DNA from: Treponema denticola
GTDB taxonomy: Bacteria; Spirochaetota; Spirochaetia; Treponematales; Treponemataceae
Direction of reading: 5' to 3'
Assembly (NCBI RefSeq): GCF_024400535.1
Contig: NZ_CP038800.1
Span: 1,798,001 to 1,862,000, forward strand
DNA: 64,000 bases
The position numbers and the translations under genes are program-made. Positions 36,442-44,874 of this stretch are shown here, piece by piece. Position 1 is the stretch's first letter. Each line of letters opens with the position of its first letter. Under the pieces are notes generated by a model, which searched no databases, was not told where the DNA came from, and saw only the letters and a program-made list of their open reading frames with translations.

Positions 36442-36584
36442 AAAAGTATTGCTTCTTTATTGCTTTTGTAGTATTCTTAAGTTTTTCAGGGGTATCATAA
36501 GGAACAACTATGAATGTATATGATTTAATTGCAGAACATTACAGCGAACTTTTTCCGCTTGAATTAGAGAAGAGTCGAATTTGA
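36442..36584 (+). pseudogene. Chimeric remnant: toxin-antitoxin promoter plus methyltransferase start
   Basis: Bases 36442-36474 match the dinJ-yoeB promoter region (42727-42758) with one mismatch. Bases 36497-36563 match the start of the methyltransferase gene at 44101-44167 with two mismatches, including the ATG, and then run into TGA at 36582. The intervening dinJ, yoeB and TetR genes are absent here. Together they look like a deleted duplicate of the 42.7-44.2 kb segment. Upstream, 36295-36441 holds only a 36-codon minus-strand frame (36322-36432) that I cannot identify. Confidence 0.7.
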
Positions 36585-36585
36585 G

Positions 36586-38046
36586 TTATATTGAAAGTTT
36601 CCCCATAAACCCAATAATTTCTCTTTCATTTCCGTTTACCGGAATTTTCTTGTATGCGTTTTCACCGAGCAGGAGGGCGGTGTTGCAGACTTTGAATAAG
36701 AGTTCCAAGTCGTGGGTGATGATGAGCACGGGAACTTCTTGAGCGCAGTGTAAGATGAGCTTTGCGATTTCGTCCATGCGCTTGTAGTCGAGACCGCTGG
36801 TCGGTTCATCTAAGATGATGATACGCCTGCCGCTTAAAAAAAAGCCGTTGCAAGAGCGAGCCGCTGCTTTTGTCCGCCTGAAAGTTCCTGCGGATGGTCA
36901 AGCCTCTTTTCCCAAAGGTCAATTATGTGCAGGTACTCAGCCGCTTGTTGCAAATAGGATTCATTCTTCCGTTTTGAAGAAGGGATAAGCTCGTTTTCTA
37001 CCGTATCGAAAAAAATCTGATAGTCAACATCCTGCATCATGTAATACGCTGTCTTTAAGCGCTGCCGCCGCCGCTTCCCGTAACCGATCTGCCCCTTGCA
37101 AGACAAAAGCCCGCCTAAGGCCTTACCGAGCGTAGTCTTTCCTATACCGTTTTTTTCCGATAACGGCGGTAATCTCTCCTGCGTGTACATCAAATGAAAG
37201 ATTTTTGATAAGTTCCCGCCTGCCGATAGAAATGCTCAAGTCCTCGATATGCGTAACCGCTTGTTTCGGCACCGAAGGGTTTTCGCAGACAAGACTGTCA
37301 TACCGTATTGCCCTCAGTCCGTACCGCCTGCAATCCTCTGTTGTCAATTCACCCTTCAAAAAAATTTTTTCGATAGTGCCGTCCTTCATGTAGATGAGCT
37401 TATCGTACAATTCATTTAAGAAAAATAAACGGTGCTCGGCAATGATAATCGTTTTTCCCATCGCCTTTAAATCCCGTATGATCGCTTGAAATTGCACAAT
37501 ACCTTCATAGTCGAGATTGGAAGAAGGCTCATCGAAAAAAAGCAGCTTTGTGTCATAGATGAGTGTGGAAGCGATGGCGACCTTTTGTTTTTGCCCGCCG
37601 GAAAGCTCTGAAAGTTTTGCACCTTTAAGCGATTCTATCTGCATCGTTTGAAAAGCAGCATCGGTTTTTTCGCACAGGGTTTGAAAATCCATACCGAGAT
37701 TTTCTCCGGCAAAGGCAACCTCTTCCTCTGCAATGGTAGCAAAAAACTGATCACTCGGATTTTGAAACACATTGCCGATGTACTTTGCCAATTCGCCCTT
37801 TTTATAATCCAAGATGTTCTTCCCTAAAATGCGCACCTCACCGTCGAGTATTCCGCCGTAATGATAGGGAATTAAGCCGTTTAATATCCGCGTTAAGGTA
37901 GTCTTCCCGCAGCCGGAAAAACCCGTAAGCACAACGAGCTCGCCTTCTTCAATGCTCAAATCAATGGCATGGAGCGTGGGACTTTCATCATTTTCATAGG
38001 TGAAGTTTTTTATTCTTGCTTCTACTATGCCCATACGGATATCCAT
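36586..38046 (-). pseudogene. ECF ATPase, two fused domains, frameshifted twice (cassette D)
   Basis: The total length (487 codons) equals the intact EcfA fusions of cassettes B and C. NBD1 is complete: GFSGCGKTT, QNPSDQFF, LSGGQKQK and DEPSSNLD. The second Walker A is broken by a frameshift at an A7 run (plus-strand T7, 37150-37156); with six A it would read GKNGIGKTT. The frame is lost again at a T8 run (plus-strand A8, 36836-36843) before the second Walker B; restoration gives FLSGRRIIILDEPTSGLD. Both lesions are in homopolymers, consistent with slippage, sequencing error or decay. Unlike cassettes B and C there is no exporter pair. Confidence 0.85.
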
Positions 38047-38711
38047 AGTAAAAAAACAGCTGCTAATAAACCCACCGTATCATACCAGCCGAAGTGCACC
38101 GGTCTATAACTCGTCTTTTTTCCTTCGTACTCAATCCCCTTTGCGATTATCGAAGAGGTCAGCGTTTCACTTACATGAAGACATTTATAAATAAGGGGAA
38201 TAAGATAGAGTTCAAACGAACGGATAGGATGTAACAGGCTCAAACGCAAACCCCGCACCTTCATACCGTTTTTTATTTCGTTTAACCGTGCCGTCATTTC
38301 GTCCAAAAAGCGTAAGGCGGTAACCAGTCCTATCGAAAGAGATTGCGGCGCTTTTACCGCACGCAATGCGCTCATAATTTTTAAGGGACTGGTTAAAATC
38401 AATATCTTTCCGATGTTAAAGATAGGATAGAGCCTTAAAAATAAAGCAATCAATCCTATCAATGCGCCGGTTGTCATTCCTAAATCGATATATGCCAAGA
38501 GCTTTATCAGCAAAAATAGGCCGATGTAGGCCAAGGCCCTTTTTACGCCTTCCGTGTACGAAAATAAGAACAAAAAAAGAAAGCTCATACCGAGCAGCAC
38601 ATAATACATGGTTTGATTGACAAGAAACACCAAGAATGATGTGAGCAGTATGAGTATAAAAAGCGTTATCGGATTCATTGACCATCCTTGAGTGTTTCTT
38701 GCCGGCTTCAT
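38025..38711 (-). CDS. EcfT transmembrane coupling protein (cassette D)
   Basis: A 228-residue EcfT protein. The first coupling motif GMKVRGLRLS is intact, but the second reads IIAKGIEYEG, with Lys in place of the usual Arg. It is followed by GKKTSYRPVHFG, shared with the other copies. It overlaps the S gene by one base; a second ATG at 38678 with AAGGA six bases upstream is a possible alternative start. The overlap with the ATPase gene is 22 bases. With a frameshifted ATPase partner this T protein may be idle or may use another cassette's ATPase (inference). Confidence 0.85.
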   Translation of the reverse strand: MKPARNTQGWSMNPITLFILILLTSFLVFLVNQTMYYVLLGMSFLFLFLFSYTEGVKRALAYIGLFLLIKLLAYIDLGMTTGALIGLIALFLRLYPIFNIGKILILTSPLKIMSALRAVKAPQSLSIGLVTALRFLDEMTARLNEIKNGMKVRGLRLSLLHPIRSFELYLIPLIYKCLHVSETLTSSIIAKGIEYEGKKTSYRPVHFGWYDTVGLLAAVFLLWISVWA

Positions 38712-39289
38712 TATAATACGCTCTTTTTACTGCTCTTTTCAAAGAACTTTTTGTTGATATAGGTACCGAATAAGCCTGCCAAAGATTCCAAGACGATGTT
38801 GCAGGCTACCGCTATTGCGATGGCTTTTACCGTATAAAACCGAATCATCCACTGAGCTTGTTCACTTGAAATAGACGGAGCGAACTTCGTAATTCCTTCC
38901 GCACCTAATACTTTGACAAATATAATCGGGTGCATTGCAACGACAAACATTGCAGCCGAAAAAGCGATTGAAACTTTTACATTGCTTGAATAATCGCCGA
39001 TGATGAGCTCGGCAAGCACTGCCGAAACCAAACAAATCGGTATCATTATCCAATAGCCCATAAGGGTATATAACAATCCGTAGATAAGCCAAAATAAAAA
39101 TGCCGTCCAGCGGTGTTTTACTTTTTTAGCCGTTATCACAAAAACAGGGCCGACTGCAAAAGCGGCAAATCCTGCAGAAGCGTATAAGGCTATGGCTCCC
39201 AGTGTTCCCGTCAGCATCGAAATTGCCATTCCGATTACAAACCCGATAACCGTCAACACGGCTATCCGTACAATGTCTTTTAACTTCAT
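38711..39289 (-). CDS. ECF S component, MptD/Trep_Strep family (cassette D)
   Basis: A 192-residue membrane protein of the same family, with a basic tail NKKFFEKSSKK. It is the first gene after the TetR-controlled promoter, so gene order here (S, T, A) differs from cassettes A and C. GGAGG seven bases before the ATG supports the start. The middle lacks the FYPPYI motif, having GYWIMIPICLVSAVLAELI instead, so the substrate may differ from those of cassettes A and C. Confidence 0.82.
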   Translation of the reverse strand: MKLKDIVRIAVLTVIGFVIGMAISMLTGTLGAIALYASAGFAAFAVGPVFVITAKKVKHRWTAFLFWLIYGLLYTLMGYWIMIPICLVSAVLAELIIGDYSSNVKVSIAFSAAMFVVAMHPIIFVKVLGAEGITKFAPSISSEQAQWMIRFYTVKAIAIAVACNIVLESLAGLFGTYINKKFFEKSSKKSVL

Positions 39290-39312
39290 AAAAAACCTCC
39301 AATATTTTCAAT

Positions 39313-39327
39313 TATAACATTGTTATA
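39313..39327. promoter_or_regulatory. TetR operator before the cassette D S gene
   Basis: A perfect 15-base palindrome, TATAACA-T-TGTTATA, overlaps a -10 box (TATAAT on the minus strand at 39311-39316) with a weak TTTAAA -35 (39334-39339). The core TAACATTGTTA is repeated exactly before the MATE gene (42672-42682). Confidence 0.7.
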
Positions 39328-39374
39328 TTTGAATTTAAAAAAAATAGATTCACTTTCCTCATTCATAATTACAA

Positions 39375-40013
39375 TTAAACCGTGCGCATTTTTTTCCAGC
39401 CTTCATTAAAGAAGTCCGCAATTAAATAGGCATTGTGTTCGGCTTCTTCTTTTGTTTCGCAATGAACGGCAACTTCCGATAGTGCATACAGGTAGGCATG
39501 GTTCAGTAAGTGAATGCCTTTTTTGGTGATTACTTGGGCAGCCTTCTTTTTCCCGTGAATCATCTCCAAGATTTTCAGGTGATTTTCATCTTCTTTTTCT
39601 ATTATTTCATCTAAAATATGCTCATGTTTTGTTCCGTATGAACAAAACGCCAAGAGCTCGAAAATATCTTTGTTATCAAAAAAATAGGACACCATATCGA
39701 CGGCTCCCTTTAGTTTTAAATCGAGGATTGCTTCGATTGTTTGTTTTGTGATAGCCGTTTCTTTTTTATACATTGTAAAACTTTGTTGTTTGAGCAAGCT
39801 ATAATGGTACTCTATATCGGTAATAACCGGCCGCACCAATTCGGAAAAAAGAGCTTCTTTGTCTTTAAAATGACCGTAAAAGGCTCCGGTCGTAACACCC
39901 GCCTGCGCACAGATTTCCCGCAGATTGGCTTTTTCAAAGCCCTTCTCTTTGAAAATCTTTTTCCCGCATTCCAGAATTTTCTTATGCGTAAGGTCAAAAT
40001 CTCCGTTTCCCAT
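39375..40013 (-). CDS. TetR-family regulator of cassette D
   Basis: A 212-residue TetR protein with HTH FEKANLREICAQAGVTTGAF at about 25-44 and HFKDKEALFSELV after it. The start ATG 40013 has AGGTG seven bases upstream; an in-frame GTG at 40022 is possible. Its DNA-reading helix is almost identical to that of the TetR at 43314-43949 (FERANLREICRLSGVTTGGF), and both genes have the same kind of palindrome at their promoters. It lies 86 bases from the S gene on the same strand and probably represses itself and the ECF genes. Confidence 0.88.
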   Translation of the reverse strand: MGNGDFDLTHKKILECGKKIFKEKGFEKANLREICAQAGVTTGAFYGHFKDKEALFSELVRPVITDIEYHYSLLKQQSFTMYKKETAITKQTIEAILDLKLKGAVDMVSYFFDNKDIFELLAFCSYGTKHEHILDEIIEKEDENHLKILEMIHGKKKAAQVITKKGIHLLNHAYLYALSEVAVHCETKEEAEHNAYLIADFFNEGWKKMRTV

Positions 40014-40030
40014 TAAAAGCACCTGTCAAA

Positions 40031-40072
40031 TATAGCTTAGTTATATTATAAGGGTTTTTAGTTTTTTGTCAA
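40031..40072 (-). promoter_or_regulatory. Promoter and operator of the cassette D TetR gene
   Basis: On the minus strand TTGACA (40067-40072) and TATAAT (40045-40050) are spaced 16 bases. A near-palindrome, TATAGCT-T-AGTTATA (40031-40045), lies just downstream of the -10 and shares its form with 39313-39327. Confidence 0.72.
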
Positions 40073-40153
40073 TAAGGGATTCTAGATATTTTTTAAAACG
40101 AGTGAGGTTGGTTGTGGGTATGAGAGAACTTCTTATTATATACTATAAACTCT

Positions 40154-41032
40154 CTATGTATATTTTACCGTATCATTAAGTAAGTCTTTTAAAGATGTAA
40201 CAATTTCTTCAACAGTATGGATTGATGTATTTAGAGCAAGTTTATCTGCTAGTGCTGGACTATAATTGATAACTTCATTTTTTGTTACTTTGTGCCAGAT
40301 AGGTAATATAACTTTATGCCCATTCATTTCTTTTGTTATCATTCCATTTAATTCATATTCAGTCCAATTTTTCTTAATAAAATTAGGAGAAATTATTACA
40401 ATCCCATACAGAGAATTTATGAGCCCTTTATCAATACTTTTTCTTAGACTATCACCAATTTTTAATATAAATTCATCGTACCAGACTTTTAGCCCTTCAC
40501 TCTGTAAAGCGAGTGCCAGTTCTCTAACAATGCCATCTTTATCTTCAGAGGCATGTGATATAAAAAAGTCATATTCTTTAGATTCAGCATAAGAAGGCAA
40601 GATCGGCTTATCCATATTAGAATAATTCTGACTAATTAATATATCTAATTTATCTTTTTGAGCTTTAATGTCTTTTTCTAATTTTTGTTGAAATACAAGT
40701 TGCTCCCTTTGATTTTTCTTTATATCCGCCTCTTCAGCTTTTTGTACTTCTTATTTTCGTTTTCTCAATTCAATTGTCTTATCTGCAATTTTTTTTTGAA
40801 AATCGGCAATTTTTGACTTTATGTTTAATATATCATGTTGATAATTTTGTATTTGTCGTCGCTTACTTTGTATTGTCGATAATGATGAACTTTTAGTTAT
40901 TGATCTTTCAATATTTGATATATTTTTATTTTTATCTAGCTCTTTTTTTGTTTCATCTGCAATCTTTTTTTGTAAATCAGCAATTTCTTTTTCAACTCGG
41001 CTGACTCTATCATAATAAAATGAAGCAATCAT
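40154..41032 (-). pseudogene. Coiled-coil TIR-domain protein with an in-frame stop
   Basis: One frame of about 292 codons runs from ATG 41032 (GGAGG site upstream) to 40154. It starts with a long charged coiled coil (VEKEIADLQKKIADETKKEL, repeated pattern) and ends in a TIR domain: YDFFISHASEDKDGIVRELA, LKVWYDEFILKIGDSLRKSI, VIISPNFIKKNWTEYELNGM. The catalytic Glu region of NAD-cleaving TIRs (around WTEYEL) is present. The frame is interrupted by one TAA (40751-40753) after RKRK; the following 45 codons (EVQKAEEADIKKNQ...) remain coding-like. The TIR part could also start separately at ATG 40615. TIR proteins of this layout are usually antiviral or signalling NADases (inference). Confidence 0.8.
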
Positions 41033-41273
41033 TAATGCTCCTCCTTAATGTTCTATGTTTACATATTATGAAATAATAACAATTTGTATTGTATATTTCG
41101 ATACATTTTATTTTGGTTTATCATTATGAATTACATTATACCCATTTACTAACTTTTTTCCAACTAGGCAATCTCTTATTGTAATGACTTTTTTTTAACG
41201 ATAAGTGGAAAAAGATCGGAACCGGAGACCACCCAAATTCTTCATTAAACATTCCCCTATTACCAATTTCCAA

Positions 41274-42605
41274 TCACAACCTCCTCAACACTCTCTGCTG
41301 CATGATAAAGCTGATAAGTATCATTGTAAAATCAACGGCAGGTTCCGCCCACCATACGGCGAGGCTTCCGAACAGATGAGGCAAAATCAGCATGGCAGGA
41401 ACAAAGAGGATGAGCTGACGCAAAAGGACAATCGCTCCGGATTTTTTAGCGTCTCCGATAGATTGGAAAAAGGTAAGCGTCATAATCATAATTCCGTATA
41501 AAATAAATGTAGAATAAAACAGTTTGAAATTGATAAGACCTGCTGCAATTATTTCCGGGCGTACATTGAAGATTGACAAAAGGCTTTCGGAAAAAAGCAT
41601 TGCCGGAACCCACGAGAGAGCCGCAAGAAGCGTTGCGCCGTACATAAAAAGCTTCATCGTTTCCCGCACTCTTCCGTATTGCTTGGCTCCGTAGTTTGCA
41701 CCGATAACCGGCTGTAAGCCCTGACTCATACCCCAGAGCGGAATAAACGAAAACATGTATAGCCGCATTGTAGCGGACATTAAAATCCCCCAGTTATCGC
41801 CGCCGAAGGTAAACGCCTGTTTGAACAAAACCGTTTGCTGCACTGCAAACAAAAGCTGCATAAGCATAGCAGAGCTTCCGATGCCGAACATTTCACGGTA
41901 AATTTCTTTATACTTTTTAATTTTATGTATTTTGACAAAGGGACTTTTTTTCGCAAAATACCGCAGAGTTAAAACCGCCTGCACCATTTGCGATAGCACC
42001 GTAGCAATCGCCGCTCCCTCAATTGCGTACTCTCCCATCAAGAGCATAAAAACCGGATCCAGCACGATATTGAGCAATGCCCCCGCTCCCATAATGAACA
42101 TGGATTGTTTCAGAGCACCCTCGCCTCGCATGGTCATGTTTCCGGCTTGAGCAAAGTTTACAAACACCGAACCTAAAAATACAATCCGCAAATACCGCAC
42201 GCCTAAATCTTTAATCGCTCCTTTTGCTCCCACCATTTCCAAAAAGTACGGAGCTGAAAGCACACCTGCTGCCGTAATCACTAGCGAGAAAAGCAGCACC
42301 CAATAACAAACATTGCCGAAGATTTTATCTACCGTTTCCGTATCACCCTTGCCGATTGCCCGCGACAGAATTGAAGCGCTTCCGACACCGAGTAAGGCCG
42401 ACACTGCTCCGTTTATCAGCGTCAGCGACATAGAAATACTGATTGCGGACATTGCATAATCGCCGATAATTCTTCCTGCAAACACCCCGTCCATAAACGG
42501 ATACAGCCCGATAACGACCATTCCGATTATCCCGGGAATTGCCAGCTTAAAAAGCAGCTCCCTCGGACTTTTTGTCAATAACTGTGTTTTCATATCTTGG
42601 TTCAT
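41274..42605 (-). CDS. MATE-family multidrug exporter
   Basis: A 443-residue transporter with 12 membrane segments in two homologous halves, the first starting SPRELLFKLAIPGIIGMVVI and containing GVGSASILSRAIG, the second containing WGMSQGLQPVIGANYGAK. It exports cationic compounds in exchange for Na+ or H+. The start is ATG 42605 with GGAG site; a longer reading from 42638 has none. A TetR-type operator lies directly upstream. The controlling TetR is the gene at 43314-43949 or the very similar one of cassette D, and it is separated from the MATE gene by a toxin-antitoxin pair on the other strand. Confidence 0.9.
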   Translation of the reverse strand: MNQDMKTQLLTKSPRELLFKLAIPGIIGMVVIGLYPFMDGVFAGRIIGDYAMSAISISMSLTLINGAVSALLGVGSASILSRAIGKGDTETVDKIFGNVCYWVLLFSLVITAAGVLSAPYFLEMVGAKGAIKDLGVRYLRIVFLGSVFVNFAQAGNMTMRGEGALKQSMFIMGAGALLNIVLDPVFMLLMGEYAIEGAAIATVLSQMVQAVLTLRYFAKKSPFVKIHKIKKYKEIYREMFGIGSSAMLMQLLFAVQQTVLFKQAFTFGGDNWGILMSATMRLYMFSFIPLWGMSQGLQPVIGANYGAKQYGRVRETMKLFMYGATLLAALSWVPAMLFSESLLSIFNVRPEIIAAGLINFKLFYSTFILYGIMIMTLTFFQSIGDAKKSGAIVLLRQLILFVPAMLILPHLFGSLAVWWAEPAVDFTMILISFIMQQRVLRRL

Positions 42606-42656
42606 TGTAATTCTCCTAAAAATTAATTTGTAATTCATAATTCTTAATTAAGAATT

Positions 42657-42704
42657 GATAACACTATATGCTAACATTGTTATCTAAAATATGAAAAAAG
42701 TCAA
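42657..42704 (-). promoter_or_regulatory. Operator and -35 box before the MATE gene
   Basis: A wide inverted repeat, GATAACA-N14-TGTTATC (42657-42684), contains the perfect core TAACA-T-TGTTA (42672-42682). TTGACT (42699-42704, minus strand) is a likely -35; no clear -10 with normal spacing was fixed. Confidence 0.6.
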
Positions 42705-42732
42705 GGGGATAAAGAGTATTTATGCAAAAGTA

Positions 42733-42761
42733 TTGCTTTTTTATTGCTTTTGTAGTATATT
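42733..42761 (+). promoter_or_regulatory. Promoter of the dinJ-yoeB module
   Basis: TTGCTT (42733-42738) and TATATT (42756-42761) are spaced 17 bases, within the direct repeat TTGCTTTT. A decayed copy of the same region lies at 36442-36474. Confidence 0.55.
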
Positions 42762-42778
42762 AATAATAAGAGGTAAAT

Positions 42779-43036
42779 ATGAAAACAGCAGTTTTACAGA
42801 CACGTGTAGATAAAACTCTAAAACAGGATGCAGATGCTTTTTTTGAATCAATAGGAATGGATACGACAACTGCGATACGTATATTTTTAAAACAAACTTT
42901 AATACAGCGTAAAATTCCATTTGAAATTGTTCAAGATAATTCTTTTTATTCGGAAAAAAATATAAAAGCTTTGGAACATTCTAAAACTCAAATGGAAACC
43001 GGGCAACATTCAATTCGTGAACTTGTTGAGGTATAA
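42779..43036 (+). CDS. dinJ: DinJ/RelB-family antitoxin
   Basis: An 85-residue antitoxin. It begins with a ribbon-helix-helix DNA-binding part (TRVDKTLKQDADAFFESIGM, IRIFLKQTLIQRKIPFEI) and ends with a charged tail that would wrap the toxin. GAGG lies before the ATG. It is followed two bases later by the toxin gene; together they form a type II module that represses its own promoter. The pairing of a DinJ-type antitoxin with a YoeB/Txe-type toxin is a common mix. Confidence 0.9.
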   Translation: MKTAVLQTRVDKTLKQDADAFFESIGMDTTTAIRIFLKQTLIQRKIPFEIVQDNSFYSEKNIKALEHSKTQMETGQHSIRELVEV

Positions 43037-43038
43037 CA

Positions 43039-43302
43039 TTGCATAAAGATTTTTCCGATGATGCGTGGGAAGATTACACTTATTGGGTAATCCATGATAA
43101 AAAGATTCTCAAAAAAATAAATCAATTGTTTTCAGATATTGAACGAAACGGCAACGATGGAATTGGTCACCCTGAACCCTTAAAAGGAAATCTGAGCGGT
43201 TATTGGTCGCGAGCAATAGATGAAAAGCATCGTCTTGTTTATAAAATTGAAGATGAAATAATAAAAATTATTCAGTGTAAAAATCATTATAATGATAAAT
43301 AA
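43039..43302 (+). CDS. yoeB: YoeB/Txe-family toxin, mRNA interferase
   Basis: An 87-residue RelE-fold toxin that cleaves mRNA at the ribosome. Motifs agree with YoeB: DFSDDAWEDYTYWVIHDKK, KINQLFSDI, GHPEPLKGNLSGYWSRAI, HRLVYKI and a C-terminal CKNHYN with the catalytic His and Tyr. The start is TTG at 43039, with GAGG eight bases upstream; there is no ATG. The gene is intact. It lies between the MATE gene and that gene's TetR-type regulator, on the opposite strand. Confidence 0.9.
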   Translation: MHKDFSDDAWEDYTYWVIHDKKILKKINQLFSDIERNGNDGIGHPEPLKGNLSGYWSRAIDEKHRLVYKIEDEIIKIIQCKNHYNDK

Positions 43303-43313
43303 TCTTTCTAACC

Positions 43314-43949
43314 CTATTTCTCCCCATCTCCCAATACGAAAACCTTCCTCCAGCCGGCAGAAAAAAAATCGGCAAGGGTTTTCATTGAGTTCAAAGCGTC
43401 TTTTTTTTTGAAATTATGCAGTACGGTTTCAAAAATGCAGGAAAAATAAGCATGGGTCAGCATGTGCAGTTCTTTCGGCGGAAGGCGTCGGACGATAATG
43501 CTTTTTTTTTCAAGCAGTTCGTAGGTTTTATACATATCTTTCATTTCCCGCTCCACCATCCAATCGGTAAATTCGGCATATTTTGTACCTGAGGCACAGC
43601 AGAGAATCAGCTTAAATGATTCAAGATTATCAAAAATATAAGAAACAAAATCTTCAAGTGCTTCAGCCGATACTTTCCATATTTCATCTATGCCGCCTTC
43701 TTCAAGCACGCTGAAGCACAGTTTTTCGGAGGCGGAATACTGTGCTTGCAATCCCTGAATTGCAGGTTCCACCAACGCGGAAAAAAGGTCGGTCTTATCC
43801 TTAAAATGCCGGTAAAATCCGCCTGTAGTAACACCTGAAAGCCTGCATATTTCCCGCAAATTGGCTCTTTCAAAGCCTTCTTTCAAAAAAAGTTCTTTAC
43901 CATTTTTGAGAATCATTTCGTGTGTTTGTGCGTAAGTTCCGGTATTCAT
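43314..43949 (-). CDS. TetR-family regulator beside the MATE exporter
   Basis: A 211-residue TetR protein. The HTH reads KEGFERANLREICRLSGVTT, then GGFYRHFKDKTDLFSALV. Its HTH is nearly the same as that of the cassette D TetR (39375-40013), but the ligand domain diverges, so both may bind the same operators while answering different compounds. The ATG at 43949 lacks a strong ribosome site. The likely targets are its own promoter and that of the MATE gene 700 bases away, between which a dinJ-yoeB module has entered. Confidence 0.88.
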   Translation of the reverse strand: MNTGTYAQTHEMILKNGKELFLKEGFERANLREICRLSGVTTGGFYRHFKDKTDLFSALVEPAIQGLQAQYSASEKLCFSVLEEGGIDEIWKVSAEALEDFVSYIFDNLESFKLILCCASGTKYAEFTDWMVEREMKDMYKTYELLEKKSIIVRRLPPKELHMLTHAYFSCIFETVLHNFKKKDALNSMKTLADFFSAGWRKVFVLGDGEK

Positions 43950-43961
43950 ATTTTCTGCCTT

Positions 43962-44004
43962 GATAACTATGTTACCAGTATATTTAAAGAAAAAACTTTG
44001 TCAA
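43962..44004 (-). promoter_or_regulatory. Promoter and operator of the MATE-linked TetR gene
   Basis: On the minus strand TTGACA (43999-44004) and TATACT (43977-43982) are spaced 16 bases. The near-palindrome GATAACTATGTTACC (43962-43976) sits just past the -10 and follows the same consensus as 39313-39327 and 42672-42682. Confidence 0.7.
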
Positions 44005-44113
44005 TAGGAAAAATTTTTACCCCTTGATAACCATAGCACTTAACCATATACTAAAGCCTAGATATTTTACAAAAAAACTATTACCAATGCTGATTACTTT
44101 ATAAGGAAAAACT

Positions 44114-44833
44114 ATGAATGTATACGATTTAATTGCAGAACATTACAGCGAACTTTTTCCGCTTGAAACGGAAAAACTTGAATTTATACAACACCTTTGT
44201 CCGTTGCCGGGCAGATTGTGCGATGCAGGCTGTGCAACCGGTGAACTTGCAATGGGTTTATATCAAAAGGGATATAATATATGCGGACTCGACTTAAATG
44301 CAAAGATGATTGGAATTGCAGAAAAGAAAGCTTCGTGTATCCGCAAAACAGGTGAGCTTATGTTCTATCATGCAGATATCGCCGATATTATGCAGTTCAG
44401 TAAATTTAAGGGTGTGTTGTGTTTCGGTAATACGCTTCCGCATTTGCGTGATGAAGATATTCTCCGCCGTTTTTTTAGTTCCGTGTATCGGTCATTAGAG
44501 GAACACGGCATCTTTATTGTTGAAGTTCTCAATTATGACCGCATCCTTGCCGAGAAAAAAATGGACTTTAAAGATAAAGAAACGAAAGATTTTATTTTTA
44601 AGAGGCACTATGATTTTTTACCTGATGGGGATATCAGGTTTACTATAGAATTTACCGATAAGCAGCGCAGTACCGTCGGTTCGGATTTTACGGTATTACA
44701 TCCTCTGAAGAAGCAAATGCTTTTAGCCTTATTTAAGCAGGCAGGATTCAAATCCGTTTCAGCCTATTCGGATTATACCTTTACGGAAAGCCGTGCAGAA
44801 GATTATGCCGTAGTATACACAGCAAATAAATAA
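44114..44833 (+). CDS. Class I SAM-dependent methyltransferase
   Basis: A 239-residue methyltransferase with motif I LCDAGCATGELAMGL, motif II ICGLDLNAKMIGIA and motif IV GVLCFGNTLPHL. These show a Rossmann-fold SAM-binding domain of the Methyltransf_11/25 type. The substrate is unknown; proteins of this kind act on small molecules or quinone-like lipids. AAGGAAA lies nine bases before the ATG. A truncated duplicate of its first 18 codons exists at 36510-36563. It is followed 41 bases later by the GH114-like gene on the same strand. Confidence 0.85.
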   Translation: MNVYDLIAEHYSELFPLETEKLEFIQHLCPLPGRLCDAGCATGELAMGLYQKGYNICGLDLNAKMIGIAEKKASCIRKTGELMFYHADIADIMQFSKFKGVLCFGNTLPHLRDEDILRRFFSSVYRSLEEHGIFIVEVLNYDRILAEKKMDFKDKETKDFIFKRHYDFLPDGDIRFTIEFTDKQRSTVGSDFTVLHPLKKQMLLALFKQAGFKSVSAYSDYTFTESRAEDYAVVYTANK

Positions 44834-44874
44834 GAGATATAATCCCATATTCTCATTTTGATAAAAAGCAGTTT

